Of a stretch of 64,000 nucleotides of DNA, positions 23,582 to 35,462 are shown piece by piece. The notes under the pieces were generated by a model that was not told where the DNA came from, ran no database searches, and saw nothing but the letters and a program-made list of their open reading frames with translations. The stretch spans positions 1,317,697 through 1,381,696 of the forward strand of contig JAQJVL010000058.1 of assembly GCA_035578905.1 (NCBI GenBank). The letters are read 5' to 3'. Source of the stretch: Stictocephala bisonia (Eukaryota > Arthropoda > Insecta > Hemiptera > Membracidae). A program made the translations under genes and the position numbers. Numbering within the stretch: the stretch's first letter is position 1; each line of letters starts with the position of its first letter.

Positions 23582-23835
23582 CTGATCGGAAGAAGAAATG
23601 GAGGTAGATAAGCCATTCCCTTTGTCGTCCGCAAGATGCCATTGCAAGACAAGCAATAGAGTGGAATCCAAAGGGGAACCAAAGAAAAGAAAGAGCGAGA
23701 GGAACATGAAGGCGGACTGTGAGAAGGAGTTGATGAGACATGTTCCAGAGCAAAGGAGATGGGCAGATAGAGAGAGATGAAGAATGTTCGTCGAGGCCCT
23801 ATGCTCACCCTGGCAACACGAGGAATTTTGTTGAG
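23582..23835 (+). pseudogene. Non-LTR retrotransposon C-terminal fossil
   Basis: Read in the informative frame, with stops, the sequence gives WR*ISHSLCRPQDAIARQAIE, then WNPKGNQRKERARG, T*RRTV and, after a lost base, KEL; a final stretch reads EALCSPWQHEE. The order WxWxGHxLRR, ARQAxxWxPxGxRxRGRP, TWRRTVEKEL, W..xVxALC is the C-terminal signature after the reverse transcriptase of many RTE/CR1/L2-like LINE proteins (family knowledge). In-frame stops at two expected Trp codons and a single-base loss show that it is dead. Minus-strand frames of 80-112 codons here are shadows. Confidence 0.7.
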
Positions 23836-24534
23836 TAAGTCAAAAAGAACAATTTTACAGTAGTATTGTTGTGAAAGATTTAGTGAGAGGTCTTACGAAC
23901 CGGCAACAACTTATGACCCTAGATCTCTGGTTTCAAGATAAGTTCCTAATTTGGAAAACTTGAACGTAACTTCAATGTGATTCAAAATTTGATAATTTGA
24001 TGATGAAAAAGGTTATCATGTTCACGCCTAGGCCTTTGACAGTAATTCTCTTAAGATTCTCTGTCTGTTGTATCTTAAAGGCTGAGTATATAATTTGTCG
24101 CAAAGCTGGTTAATAGAATTTAGTATTGGGGTCCATTCCTTATTTACCAGAATAACTTTACATGGTCTATTTACTCCAAGAGGTATTGTAGTTACTAGAG
24201 TAACATGTCTTTAGATTCAAAACGGAGCAATTTTTCCATACTGAACTATGTTTAACCAAATTCCGTTGGGAATGTACATAACCTAACAGCAATGAAATTT
24301 TCGAATTCAGAACAAAGATTTTCTGTAACATACATCAGCTCTCGTTTTCCACAAGTGCGAACATTATTCGGCCTTACCACAAAACAACAGCTTAATACAA
24401 TTAAGTACAACTTTATTAAATCAAACAAAATCTTTCTAATGAGATTGTAAACAAACTAAAGATCAACACCACACGGGAACTAGAGCTGGAAAACAATCAC
24501 CTTGACGTTTTAGTAAGGTATAATTATAGTTAAT
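23836..24534. other. Spacer, no gene seen
   Basis: AT-rich with no domain or repeat structure that I can identify. Confidence 0.4.
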
Positions 24535-24788
24535 TGGTCGTTAGCGTAGTTGATTACGGCCCAGCTTCATAAATTTAAGGTTCTCGGTTCGATCCCAATC
24601 GGTCATGACATCAACTGTAAGGCATCAACTGATGATCAACAGATGACACTTACTAAGAAATAGTCGGCCTTAGTCTGTAACAATGACTACTTGTACATTC
24701 ACTCATCTACACTCATTCAAAATCCATATCCATCCAGGCCGATTTAGGATCGGCGACTTGAGAATAAATAAATAAACAAATAAATAAG
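24535..24788 (+). repeat. tRNA-derived SINE with A and B boxes
   Basis: A box TAGCGTAGTTGA (24,542-24,553) and B box GGTTCGATCCC (24,586-24,596) give a tRNA-like head. The body contains AATAGTCGGCCTTAGTCTG, CAATGACTAC and TCATCTACACTCATTC, and the element ends in an AATAAATAAATAAAC tail. The body is shared with copies near 2.0, 26.1, 37.2 and 60.9 kb, some of which have a different, longer head. This is the copy that shows best that the family is pol III-derived. Confidence 0.8.
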
Positions 24789-24789
24789 T

Positions 24790-25905
24790 AGGATCTAGCA
24801 AGGCGTACTTATAGTAAGATTGTACTTCAAAAGAAAGTACAATTTACTTGTTTGCACGAGCCTGTGTTCTCCAGACATTCGTGTTCGATCGTCAAGTGCT
24901 GTTGAATGAAGGGGAGGCCAAACTGTAATTAATTTCCTGTGCAAACCCCTTCACAATGGGGTAGCCGCCCCCTTTCCCCCCACTCCTGAGCCCTATCAAG
25001 TATTTACACCGTACTTTATGGCACCTTATTCAACCTGGCTTGCTCTACGATCTATCAATTCACTAGCCCACAACAAAATACGTATGTAAAAGTAAATTCG
25101 TTTATTGAATTTTGTGTAGTTGCTGCCATTGCAAGATCACCAATTCGCGACAGTCAATCTACCAGATTTATTGCTCGTTTAGAACTACCCAGTGATTGCA
25201 GGGTGTCTATCCAAAAAATGTATCACATAGTTACAGAGTGACTTCTAAGCTCGTTTACGTAATGATTAGCTGGCATAAACAGAATCAGTGAGGCAAGTCT
25301 TAAATGGCTTGATGGATTGTATCTAGTTTAGTGAAAGGACATTACTTTGTTTGTCTATTTACAAATGCCTTTTTCATTTTGTTCCAAATATATACTGCTT
25401 CTTTTCTTAAAATAATAAATGATAGCTGACAGAAACCATATGCTTTACTTTCCTGTATCAAATTCATGGTCGTCAAAACGGCAAAGCACATTAAACATGA
25501 TCTGTTTTCTCCCCAAGGCCGTTTTATATCGCAATCACAGATACTTGGGAAGTCATCCAATTTATTCGAGTTCAGAGTACCCGTAAGCTCCACCTTAGTA
25601 GACCTATAATAAAAGTTAAAAAATTACCATCCAAGATATTTGGAAAAAAACCCATAGTGCTCAGAGATATAATACCGATGTTTCAGGGATGCTCTGAGCC
25701 CAATAACCTTCATTGAACATGTAGAAAAGACATGTCCTAAACATACCTATCCACTCTACGTATAAACCAACTTAAAATGATCTACCTACCCTCCTCATAC
25801 ACTCATGTCATTAAGAGTCTCAGTATTTTGTACCCTCACTGACACAACAGCCTCAAAGGCCCAATGGTAAGCAAACAATTTTCATGCCGAGCCCTAGATG
25901 TATAT
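24790..25905. other. Spacer, no gene seen
   Basis: Contains an 83-codon minus-strand frame (25,342-25,593) without recognisable domain, and a C-rich stretch near 24,970. Confidence 0.4.
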
Positions 25906-25910
25906 TTCAT

Positions 25911-25965
25911 GCATAATATATGTTGAAACATAAACCTAATTGGCATGTTTCAACATATATTATGC
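25911..25965. other. Perfect 21-bp hairpin with 13-nt loop
   Basis: Left arm 25,911-25,931 (GCATAATATATGTTGAAACAT less one base per quote limit, i.e. GCATAATATATGTTGAAACA plus T) is the exact reverse complement of 25,945-25,965. The loop is 25,932-25,944. The match does not extend beyond the arms. A perfect stem of this size could be a small foldback element, a young inverted duplication or a small-RNA precursor; the last would usually have mismatches and a longer stem. Confidence 0.85.
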
Positions 25966-26039
25966 AATTTAGATTTACATTAGATTTGTGTTCATGTTTA
26001 TGACTGGCAACCACAGACATGGGATTAAACTGAGGAAAA

Positions 26040-26165
26040 GTGACATTAGTTAGTAAACTCGTTCATCGTTTGATCTACATTCATCAAACTTATTCGCCCC
26101 TCATAGTCTTCCATATCTTGACGATTGCCGTATTGGCATTGAAAAATGAATGAATAAAGATGTAT
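26040..26165 (+). repeat. SINE 3' body fragment
   Basis: It carries ACTCGTTCATCGTTTGATC, TTATTCGCCCCTCATAG, CATATCTTGACGATTGCCG and a GAATGAATAAAG tail, matching the common SINE body. Confidence 0.6.
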
Positions 26166-27105
26166 CAACAACCCTCCGAGAGTCCCTAAAGTAGAGTGAC
26201 CTTCACGATCAACTCAACAATATACTACGATGAAATAGAAGATATGATATTCTAAAGTCCCAGGAAATCACGGTGCAAGATTCAGCACCGGCAAAGAGAC
26301 GAAGTTCAACAATCAATCCAATCAATCGGTTTGAACAGGATATCCACTCAGCCCATCTGTCCCAGTCAATAGATAGTCAGGCATCGCTGTCCAGAGGAGA
26401 CGGTCGTTATTAGAAGAAAGGCACGAGCATCACAATGGAAGGAATCTGGAGAAATTCCTAGCTCACTCCCTTACCTCGCCAGAGCCGTGCTGCACTTTGG
26501 TTGTTTATTTATAAACAAACCTAAAACTTCTAAAACTGCAGTTCAAATCGTGGACAAGCCTTGAATAAACTGGGGTACTTTTTACCGGGCTCACTGTCCG
26601 CCCAAGCAAAACAGGTAAAACAACTTTGAAGTTTAACACAATTGGGTCTCGCTTGGCCGGATACCAGCTCCGGTCAAAGTGTGACAACTAAGTTTCCATT
26701 AGAATATGCAACGATCTTGGAATCATAACCAGGAAGAGTATGCAATATGATTCGTTTTTCTTCAGATCTGAGAGGCAACGACCGGTAGCCATTACATATG
26801 TACGGCTGAGTCATGGGTGAAGGTCGATACCAGGTGTGAATCACCCACAGGCCCTTTGTGTAGTCAATTACGATGGCAAGTCCCCTTAGTCACCACGCAT
26901 ATAGATCACATTTAATTATCCAGAGTTTATTTCTAGAAGAGTACATATATACTAAAAATCAAAACATAAATAGGTTTCCGAAGTGGTCCATATTGTATTA
27001 ACAGGCTACAGACAAATGATGAGCAGATTTTCAGGATTATCGGTACAGAAAACAATGATTTTTTTATAAGTTGAATTTTATGAAATAATAACCCTAACAA
27101 TATCC
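26166..27105. other. Spacer, no gene seen
   Basis: No domain, array or inverted repeat recognised. Confidence 0.4.
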
Positions 27106-27109
27106 TCTT

Positions 27110-27555
27110 ATATCTATAGAAGCTGACACAATTTTGTGTATTATAAGGCGAATAAGAATGACTACAAGAGTGGAGATGACATGTGTTGTCTGGATACTAA
27201 CTGAGTTCGACTTATGTTCATAAAGGGCCATTCATAATAGCCCAATATCCAGAGAAACTAAGGTACCTACATATTTACTTGGAATCCGAATCTCTTAGTA
27301 TATAATTGTTTGATTTTCAGTTAATATATACTGATTCAGTTCTCTCCCCTATACTACAAAACATTCGGACACTTACTACCACCCAACGTGGGCACTCCGG
27401 ACTTCTCTAGTATTTTCCACGCCGATAGTAACTATTGAGCATATGACATAGTTATTTTAACACAACCGATCATAGAATCACCTTGAATCTCTACAACAAT
27501 TTGTCTCCAAGTAGGTGGGTTACAGCACTGCGCCACTAGTGCTGACTTATAAATG
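27110..27555 (-). repeat. Long-head SINE, degenerate copy
   Basis: Read on the minus strand it starts with AGTGGCGCAGTGCTGTAACC (A-box-like), passes GTGCCCACGTTGGGTGGTAG and ATTCGGATTCCAAGT, and ends in a decayed version of the common body. It matches 1,620-2,040 in order and spacing. Confidence 0.6.
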
Positions 27556-27559
27556 AAGT

Positions 27560-28423
27560 AGGAAGAGTGTGGTGGGAGAAGTCTTCTCCCCACTTCGGAC
27601 ATACCTCACCATCTTTCAAGTCACCTGTCACTTGAAAAACATGATTTCTACTTCAGTCACAGAATAAAATTGCCTTAATTTACACCACCATCCGACTCGC
27701 CAGTCGACCTTAGGTCATTGCCACCTGAGTTTAGATCCTGGACGGTTTCCTGCGTGCAACCGGTTTCTCGTAATTTGTAAATAAACCACAAGCTCATCTC
27801 CATTAGAATGGTTCAACAATATTGGCGTTAGCCAACCCACCAAAGCGTGCATCCGCTGTATAAGCCTTGTTATTACAACTTTTGGTAGAGTATTAAAATA
27901 AAATTGGTGAAGGTTGAAGAACTTACGATAAAAGGCAACATTATCGTAAATTAAAATGTACAAGGTGCCCTTAAGAAATTAAAATCTAAAATTCCAATTA
28001 TGTGCCACAAAAAAACAAGAAAAAAGTTTGTAGAATAGTTTGTTTTTAGACAGCACTATAATAGCTATTTCATATTCTAATTTTAAAAGTCGAAATGTTT
28101 CCTAAAATGGTCGGACATAAAAAATGTGCGAAGTATAGTTTGTAAGGGATGAATGGCCAGGGAGGGGTAGATCTCACCGTATTCAAATTCAATATTCAAG
28201 ACCCGTATACAAATTAGTCACGTAACACAAACAGAGAGCACGTAATCTGAGATTTTTAAAACTGATGAGATAAACAAAAATAGCATTCTGATTCTACTTC
28301 ACGAGGATTTTAACAATACTTTTCAATCCAACTTCACCTTCTTAAGACAACCCCTTCTTTAAAAAATTAGCTAACTGCTATGAGTAAAGAACGGACAATA
28401 ATTCGATTTCCAGTGGATCAAGA
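27560..28423. other. Spacer, no gene seen
   Basis: An 82-codon minus-strand frame lacks any domain. No repeats recognised. Confidence 0.4.
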
Positions 28424-29155
28424 ATGTCACACGGGAGTTCATCAACCCGGCACCAAGCTTTATATGTTATAAAAAAACACGTCAACCCGGCACTGGACCT
28501 TTCACTGGCCGCCATGACAGTATGTCAACCCGGCACCAGCCACCCCTCTTACCCATTCCACCTACACTACCCCCTCCCAACCCCTCCTTTCTCTTTCCCC
28601 TCCCCTAATCACCTCCCCTTTTCGTAAGGTGCCGTAGGTTCGCGCTGTCCATGTCCGGGGACCGAGCTTTACTAAACGAAGGTGTGTGATGGTTTTAAAA
28701 TGAATGGGGGTGAGCTTTGTAAAATGAAGGCAACGCTTTGTTCAATAGGTTAGGTTAGGTTAGGTTAGGTTGGGTTGGGTTGGGTTGGGTTGGGTTGGGT
28801 TGGGTTGGGTTGGGTTGGATTGGGTTGGGATGGGTTGGGTTGGGTTGGATTGGGTTGGGATGGGTTGGGTTGGGTTGGGTTGGGTTAGGTTAGGTTAGGT
28901 TAGGTTAGGTTAGGTTAGGTTAGGTTAGGTTAGGTTAGGTTAGGTTAAAGGAGTTAGGGCGATGAGATGCCTAGGGTTCGAGGGAGGGAAAGAAGAGAAT
29001 GAGGGGCGTATGTTTGGTGTTGTGGAGGGGGAACCCAGCTCCCCTACCTTCAAACTGTCTCGGTGCCGGGTTAAGTTGTGACATTAGTAACGCCTGATTA
29101 ACCTTAGAGCGGTGGTCAGATTTGGTGCCGGGTAGACGTGCCGCCTGTCACACAC
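28424..29155. repeat. Telomere-repeat locus with inverted ACCCGGCACC flanks
   Basis: The left flank has three ACCCGGCAC motifs (near 28,449, 28,486 and 28,526), the first preceded by TGTCACACGGG. The right flank has two inverted copies (GGTGCCGGGTT near 29,063 and GGTGCCGGGTAG near 29,121), the last followed by CCGCCTGTCACACACG. The outer TGTCACAC/GTGTGACA motifs do not pair precisely but sit symmetrically. The block encloses the interstitial telomere array and might be one composite repeat. Confidence 0.45.
28746..28947 (+). repeat. Interstitial telomeric repeat (TTAGG/TTGGG)n
   Basis: About 40 pentamers in one orientation: roughly five TTAGG units, then some twenty TTGGG or TTGGA variants, then about fifteen TTAGG units. 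(TTAGG)n is the ancestral insect telomere repeat (known). Inside the TTGGG part a 30-bp higher-order unit occurs twice (28,811-28,840 and 28,841-28,870). The TTGGG block is G-quadruplex-prone. Confidence 0.95.
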
Positions 29156-29159
29156 GTAA

Positions 29160-31480
29160 ATAAACAATACGTTTTTTCAGAATCAATCTACTTTTTCAAT
29201 GTGGCTTCCACTTGCCCCTATATTCCACAGATCCTTACTCTGATCAAGAGCACCGGCTGGTTGAACAGTAAAGGGTCCAAAATACCCGGAGGCCAAGACA
29301 TGTAACATGAAAAAAAAAGGAGCGAGACTAACGAACGAATGTGATTTTGTAACGAATTATAAACTGCTTTTAACATCTTTAGAAACCTGCAACAATCGTT
29401 ATCGAATAAATCTAGGTTGCAAGGTAAATTTGTAATGCTAAATCAGTCATCAGATCACCAGATTACATTTTCCAATATACTGTATAACCAATAAAATTGG
29501 CCCCTTGAGCGAAAAGTACACCGTAGAATTCTAAGAAAATACTCTTTTGCAGGCTAGATTGATCAGCGAGGATTGAGGTTCTCTACAATCATAGAGACCA
29601 TTTGAAATTTCACGAAGAATTCCAGTCTTAGCGTTGTATCCTAGTATGTCATGCAAATTGTAAGAGTAACATCCTCAACAGAGGCTATGCTTGGTGTCTT
29701 GTGTAAGTGATAAACAAATATGTATTGACTCTGCGAATTTCGTAAAAGATCAAAGGAAAATTATTTCTCACAAAACCATTTTATGACTCTTTACACAAAA
29801 TTAGAATAATTGTCAACTGAAAACAAAGTAAATGTAACAAATAATTTGGTGATATTTTTCTAAAATCCTCTGGTTTTGCAGAAGCCACTATTAATTCGTC
29901 ACTCCCAAATACATCCAGTATCTTTGTTTATATAACACGTACCAAACATAAGTTGGTAAAATTGATTCTCAGTTACTAAAAGACTTGGCACAGCGATACA
30001 TCCTGCAGGAGTAAGGCTTGTACTTAAGTAGATGGCACCTATCCAAAACGAGCCATCGATCCAGCAGATTTCCAGTGCTACGCCGGTGTTTCTAATGTCT
30101 TCTGGATCCTTGATGCCAAACTACTTTTATTATCAGTCGGACGTCGCTTAATACGGTTACGTATGTGGGATTCAACGCTCCTGATAGATGAAATGAACAC
30201 CTACGTTAACGGGGGGTGTGCAATGTATTTCCTAAAAAATCCGAATATCGCACGGAAAAACTACTTCCTATAAAGATCAAATGACACACAAGCTACCTCG
30301 TTGTAGCTTGAATTAAAACCCAATAACACTATATTATTATGTTAGTTTCAGACCAATAATTTCAGACCTATTCGTGGTTATTCATTTTATTTATTTATTT
30401 AAATAATTATTTAGTTATTGTTAGTTGAAACAATAAATATGTGAAGAGCAAAAGAAGACTTCTCGATTGGTTAGCACTCCGGATTCCAGTCAATGTAGTC
30501 TCCCAACATTTAACGACAGTTTCGAAATATATAAATGTATACGAGTAATATCTGGGCATCTGTGCTCTGTCCCAAATTTTGAAGATTGTATTCTACCCTT
30601 GATTATATACACCTACAATAGATAAACCATCTAATAGGAATATTTGTGGCAGACATTTTGTTAGTTAGTGTGGCCCGCAACCACAGCTGTTTTAAACTGC
30701 ATTACATTTACATGGAGCTACACTAGCGCTCCACAATGGACCACAAAAACAGCTGATATTTTGAGACTCAAAATTTAACATTGTATGGGAAATCTATTTG
30801 TGTATAAAATCAATGATTCTACTCCTAATGTTTTCAACTATTTTTTATGCCCTTTTATAAAATTGAAGAGCATTTGCCTTGAAATAAACGTATACATACA
30901 CTAGGCCTGTTAGGGTGGGTTTTGTTAAGCTATGGAAATGCGAACACCGTCAGTCGGTTTACCTTATCTAAGACCGGTCTTGGATTATTTTTTTCAAAAT
31001 TAGTGCCACTCAATCGTTTTAAAGGCATGGGACACTCTTAAGAATGTTAATATGTAAAAACGATTACTCGTACCCGATTTGCTTGTCTGAACAACAAAAT
31101 TTTATTTTATTTACATGAAATTAGTGCGAACTCACTATTCAATGTAACACAGATAAAAAACAGAGGTCGCTTTCTTTAAGTAGCAGCGTGAGCTTCAATA
31201 AAAGTTACCACCGATGTAATCTTTATACATTTGTATATTCCTACGTTTATCCTTCATGAGTTCGAAATGAATAAGGGGAGTAACTGACGACGATTATGGC
31301 CCTGCACCCGCACAGACAACTGGACAACTAACTTATCGACACCCATTCAGCGCACTATTTGATACAATCTATGTTTATTTATTCTCTGTGAGGTATATAA
31401 AACATTATACCGGAGGCTACATTAGACAAAGACTGGCAGTATAATGGAAACAAAAGGTACATAGTGATAAACGTTGGATT
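29160..31480. other. Spacer, no gene seen
   Basis: Long AT-rich region with no frames above about 60 codons and no recognisable repeat apart from a short GAGGTCGCTTTC motif near 31,163 that echoes repeat Y on the minus strand. Confidence 0.45.
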
Positions 31481-31499
31481 CACCCCTCAATGGCAACAA

Positions 31500-31616
31500 T
31501 TCCTTGCTAGAACCACATCTCTCACGTTTACATCACCTATATAAATGTAGTGACGCTATTTAATGTACAACTCTGTACTGATACAAATAAAGATATTTTG
31601 ATTTGATTTGATTTGA
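31500..31616 (+). repeat. LINE 3' tail remnant
   Basis: ACTCTGTACTGATACAAATA is followed by AAGATATTTTGA and three TTTGA/TTTGATT repeats. An AATAAAG signal followed by a short tandem pentamer is the usual 3' end of jockey/CR1-like LINEs in insects. No coding part is recognisable upstream. Confidence 0.45.
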
Positions 31617-31619
31617 CCT

Positions 31620-32889
31620 TCCCTGTCGCCTCTACAAGACACACTACACGTAAACATCATTTACTCCACTATTTCCAAGATGTTATCAAATGTACGTGAA
31701 GGGTTCCAGTATTGCCAACTGTTGAGTGACAAAACCAACGTTGCTCAAGATGAACTGTTGACATTTTGACAAAGGTCAAGCAAGCACTTCAGTAGTACCT
31801 AATGTCACTTAAGAACACGCAAACAGGACGGGCGTCATACATCGTTGTAGGACTTTATTTCCGTTTTGTTACTTGCACAACGTACAATGTTCGACTGTCT
31901 TACCACTAACAAGCTCAAAACAATCTATCGTTTGGACGTTTGTTTTAGTGAGACATTTGAAAAAATTAAAAAAAAATGGATAGTACACCGAGTACAAGTT
32001 CGAGTTATACATCTTGATATGTCCAAATTAGGAACACAAAAATTTAAAACTATGAGCTGTATGATTTTCAAATTATATTTAAAAATCAATCTCCTAATAG
32101 AATCCTTGTATTTAGAATAATATGTTAATAATTTTTGTTCAATTTCAATCTTGTAATAATTTTTAGGTATAGATTTATCAATAATATCAAACGTCTTTTT
32201 TCCATGTAATTTCTTAAATATTTTACCTCAAAAGAAGCAGTTAAGTTTTTTTGTCAATTAGTTAGACTTACTTGTATATCATAAAAACTAAATTAGTTTT
32301 GTTTGATTGATTTTATTCATTGTTTATATCATAGTACTAATATATAACAAAAAAATTACTTTTTGACATATAGTTTTTTTCAATTTTGCAAATAATGCGT
32401 ACCATTTGAATATTCTTGACCAAATTACGTTTTTTTATTACCGTCATGAGGCTAAGGTATTAATTAAATAAATGGAAAGAGTTTATTATAAGTTCAATGG
32501 AAAAATCCGAACTATTTTATTGCGGGTCACCGTGACCCGCAGCGACCATGTTAGGTTGCCCAATAGGTGCGACCACTCCTGGTTAAGATGCAACTTATCG
32601 TTATATCATAAGCTGGAAAACAAACTTTATAAGACGTAAAGAAAATGATTGAAAAAGCTAACGAAAATCATCTTAAAGGCTGATGCCTTCCATAACATTG
32701 AGGTGGCTTGAATTTGGTCGAAAAAAGTTCATCATTATTACCGTTTTTTATTTAATTTTTTTAACATCACAAGCTAGTTCAAATGTGCCTGCAGGCCTGT
32801 GCGTGCCGAATCCATACTAGTAGGCACTGATCACCCCCCCTTGAAAAATTTAAATAAACAAGGTTTGGAAGATGACATTATTTCGGTGA
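31620..32889. other. AT-rich spacer, no gene seen
   Basis: An 84-codon plus-strand frame (31,866-32,120) has no recognisable domain and lies in very AT-rich sequence. Confidence 0.4.
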
Positions 32890-35462
32890 CTCATATTTAG
32901 GGATGGCAAATATTTTCAACAAATCGATATATCGCAAACCAAATATTGAACTAACGATAATATGGAAAGAAAAAATCGATATATCGGGTAACTGATTGAT
33001 TCAGATTTTTATTCACCAAAAACAAACATTGTCATAGGTAAAAGTCAACATAACATAGTTTATACAACAAGTCTTAGTCTAAGTAATACAACATACAAGG
33101 AACAAATCAAGTTATTTACATAAAGTCTGGGATGCAATAGTATTCACCCTGTGTCAAGAATGCTTTTAAGGTTTTTTGAATTTGTTTAAGTCGGCAATTG
33201 ACTTTAAATACGGGGGTAGAGCATTGTACAGTTTAATGCAATTAAACTGGACGTTTCTGAAAAATAGAAGTTTGGTGACGTGGAATATCTAAATAGCCAT
33301 AATTTCGAAGTGAGTAAGAGTGTATTTTATATAATTCAGAGTTAGTAAACAGATGAAAATTTCTTTTTAAAATGATGACTGATTCTAAAATATAAATCGA
33401 TGGGAATGTTAACAAATTGTTAATGCGGAAGATGTTTCTACAGGATTCCTTCGCAGAGAGGCCACAAATGATGCGTAAGGCTTTATTTTGTAATCTAAAA
33501 ATATGTAAATTACTTAAACTTTGAGCTCCGAGGATTGCCACCGCATAAGACAAGTGTGGGTATACACACCTATAGTACGCTGATAGCAGCACCCGCCTAT
33601 CTGTAAAGCAAGCTAGTCTTCGTGGAATGAACAGCTTCTTGCTAATTCTGCTAGACACCAAGGCAATGTGGCTTGAGAAAACAAGCTTGCTGTCAATTAC
33701 CAACCCTAGGCATCCAACCTCTGAACTCGGCGCTATCTCTGAGTCACCTATAATGAAATTGTGATCTAGATTAGAGTCAAAAGAACGGATGTGGAATCTA
33801 ACCACTTTAGTCTTTTGTGCATTGGCAACAAGTTGGTTACTTGTAAACCACTGCAACAAAGCGCTACCATTTAAAAAAGCTCTATTTCTTCTGCTGCTGA
33901 ACGATCTTGATTAGATACTAGTAAAGAGGTGTCATCCACGTATAGACATAAGTTGGCATGGTTCACACTGCTGGGGATGTCATTAATCAAATTCAAAAAT
34001 AAAATTGGTCCCAATATGGACCCTTGGGGGACGCCAGTAATAATTGGTTTCCATTCTGATAACTGACTTCTCATGAATCCAAAATTATCAAAATATGGAA
34101 TCTTCACAATCTGATGGCGACCCACAAGAAAAGAATAGAACTAGTCGAGGGCAACACCCCTAATGCCCGCGATCTCCAGTTTTCCCAGAAGAAGTTTATG
34201 GTTGAGCAAGTCAAAAGCTCGACTCAGATCGAAGAAAAGTCCAATAGTATGCTTTCTACTGTCTAAATTCGTGACAACTTGAGATATAAAGTTGTACATG
34301 GCATCAACAGTTGACAGGCCTGGTCTGAAACCAAACTGTGTTGGAATTAAAATCTTTTTTGTTGAAAAATAGGGCAGAAGACGTTTGAGCATGAGTTTCT
34401 CCAACACTTTAGAGAAGGATGACAAGATGGAAATAGGTATATAGTTTACACAGTCAGTTTGATCACCATTTTTATGAATATGTGTTATAATTGCCTGTTT
34501 TAAAGAAGAGAAGGAAAACCAGAGGTGAACGAAGAATTAACTAGGTGTGTCAGGGGAGAAGCAAATTTATTGCGCATTTTTTCAACAGATTTGATGACAC
34601 TCCATCAACACCCGAACAACAGCTAGAAGACAAAGACGCTATTACTCTTACTACTTCCTCCTCTGTAGCAGGTGATATAAAGAAATAATGAGTCACCCGA
34701 TTTGTAGTAATGGAAGGTGGCGTAGAATTATTGATAACTAATCGGTCGCCAATATCGGTAAAGAAAGTGTTGAAATGGTTGGTAACCATTTGTGGATCGA
34801 TGATCGATTTGTTAAGATCACTTTTCATATGCATTTGTCTAAATGTTTTGCAAGAATTGGAAATCGAATTGCACAGATATATCGAATTGTAAATTATTTG
34901 TCTGTGTAAAACTATGAACTAACTCTTATGTCATGACCAAAAATAAGCTCATGTTTTGCTGTCACTATTTAGAATAGCCCACTGAATGTAAAAATTAAAT
35001 ACAATTACCTACACGAAACAAATTGTGGTTGTTGGTGTTGAATTAAAAAAATTTAAATAAGAATAATTATACCTTTGATTATTAGGTTAATTATAAGAGA
35101 ATGGTGTAGAGTCAGCGTTGCCAACTCACACACCACTTCATTTACCCATTCCAGCCACTGGTCTTCAATAAACTACATTTTACTGCGTTAACCTCAATTT
35201 AAAAAAATAAATAAATTTACATTAATAGTTCTATAAACGTTTTGTACGCATAAGACGCAATTTAAGTGTGTTTTTTTTCGAATGGTAACGATTTTGAGGA
35301 AAGAGAATAACGTCATATTTGGTGATATGATATATCGGACCGAAATATCGATATGGCCGATATTATCGAAAGAAAATATCGATACTAATATATCGATATA
35401 TCGAAACATATTTATCGATATTTCCGACATATCGATATATCGTTGCCATCCCTACTCATATT
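32890..35462 (+). mobile_element. hAT-like MITE B with nested LINE
   Basis: The element (32,898-35,454) starts TAGGGATGGCAAATATTTTC, ends CGTTGCCATCCCTA, and is flanked by a perfect 8-bp duplication CTCATATT (32,890-32,897; 35,455-35,462). The right end carries five exact TATCGATA sites. About 1.88 kb in the middle is a separate non-LTR element; without it the MITE is about 675 bp, close to copies A and C. The perfect duplication shows that the outer element moved as a unit and the LINE landed later. Confidence 0.85.
32993..34875 (-). pseudogene. Non-LTR retrotransposon, 5'-truncated reverse transcriptase
   Basis: Reverse transcriptase fragments follow one another on the minus strand: 34,834-34,550 (SSCCSGVDGVSSNLLKK), 34,425-34,141 (PTQFGFRPGLSTVDAM and FFDLSRAFDLLNHKLLLGKL), 34,125-33,871 (ITGVPQGSILGPILF and the YVDDTSLL active-site box) and 33,859-33,242 (LQWFTSNQLVANAQKTK, then the C-terminal LRIICGLSAKESC and RNYGYLDIPRHQ). 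Order and motifs match jockey/CR1-like LINEs. Frameshifts or stops separate the pieces and the endonuclease is missing, so it is dead. Its 3' end points left, with AATAAAAATCTGAATCAATC at 32,995-33,015 on the minus strand. It sits inside a hAT-like MITE. Confidence 0.85.

Noticed and set aside
23436..23808. Minus-strand frames of 80-112 codons
   Set aside because: Antisense to a decayed LINE C-terminus; hydrophobic look is due to composition.
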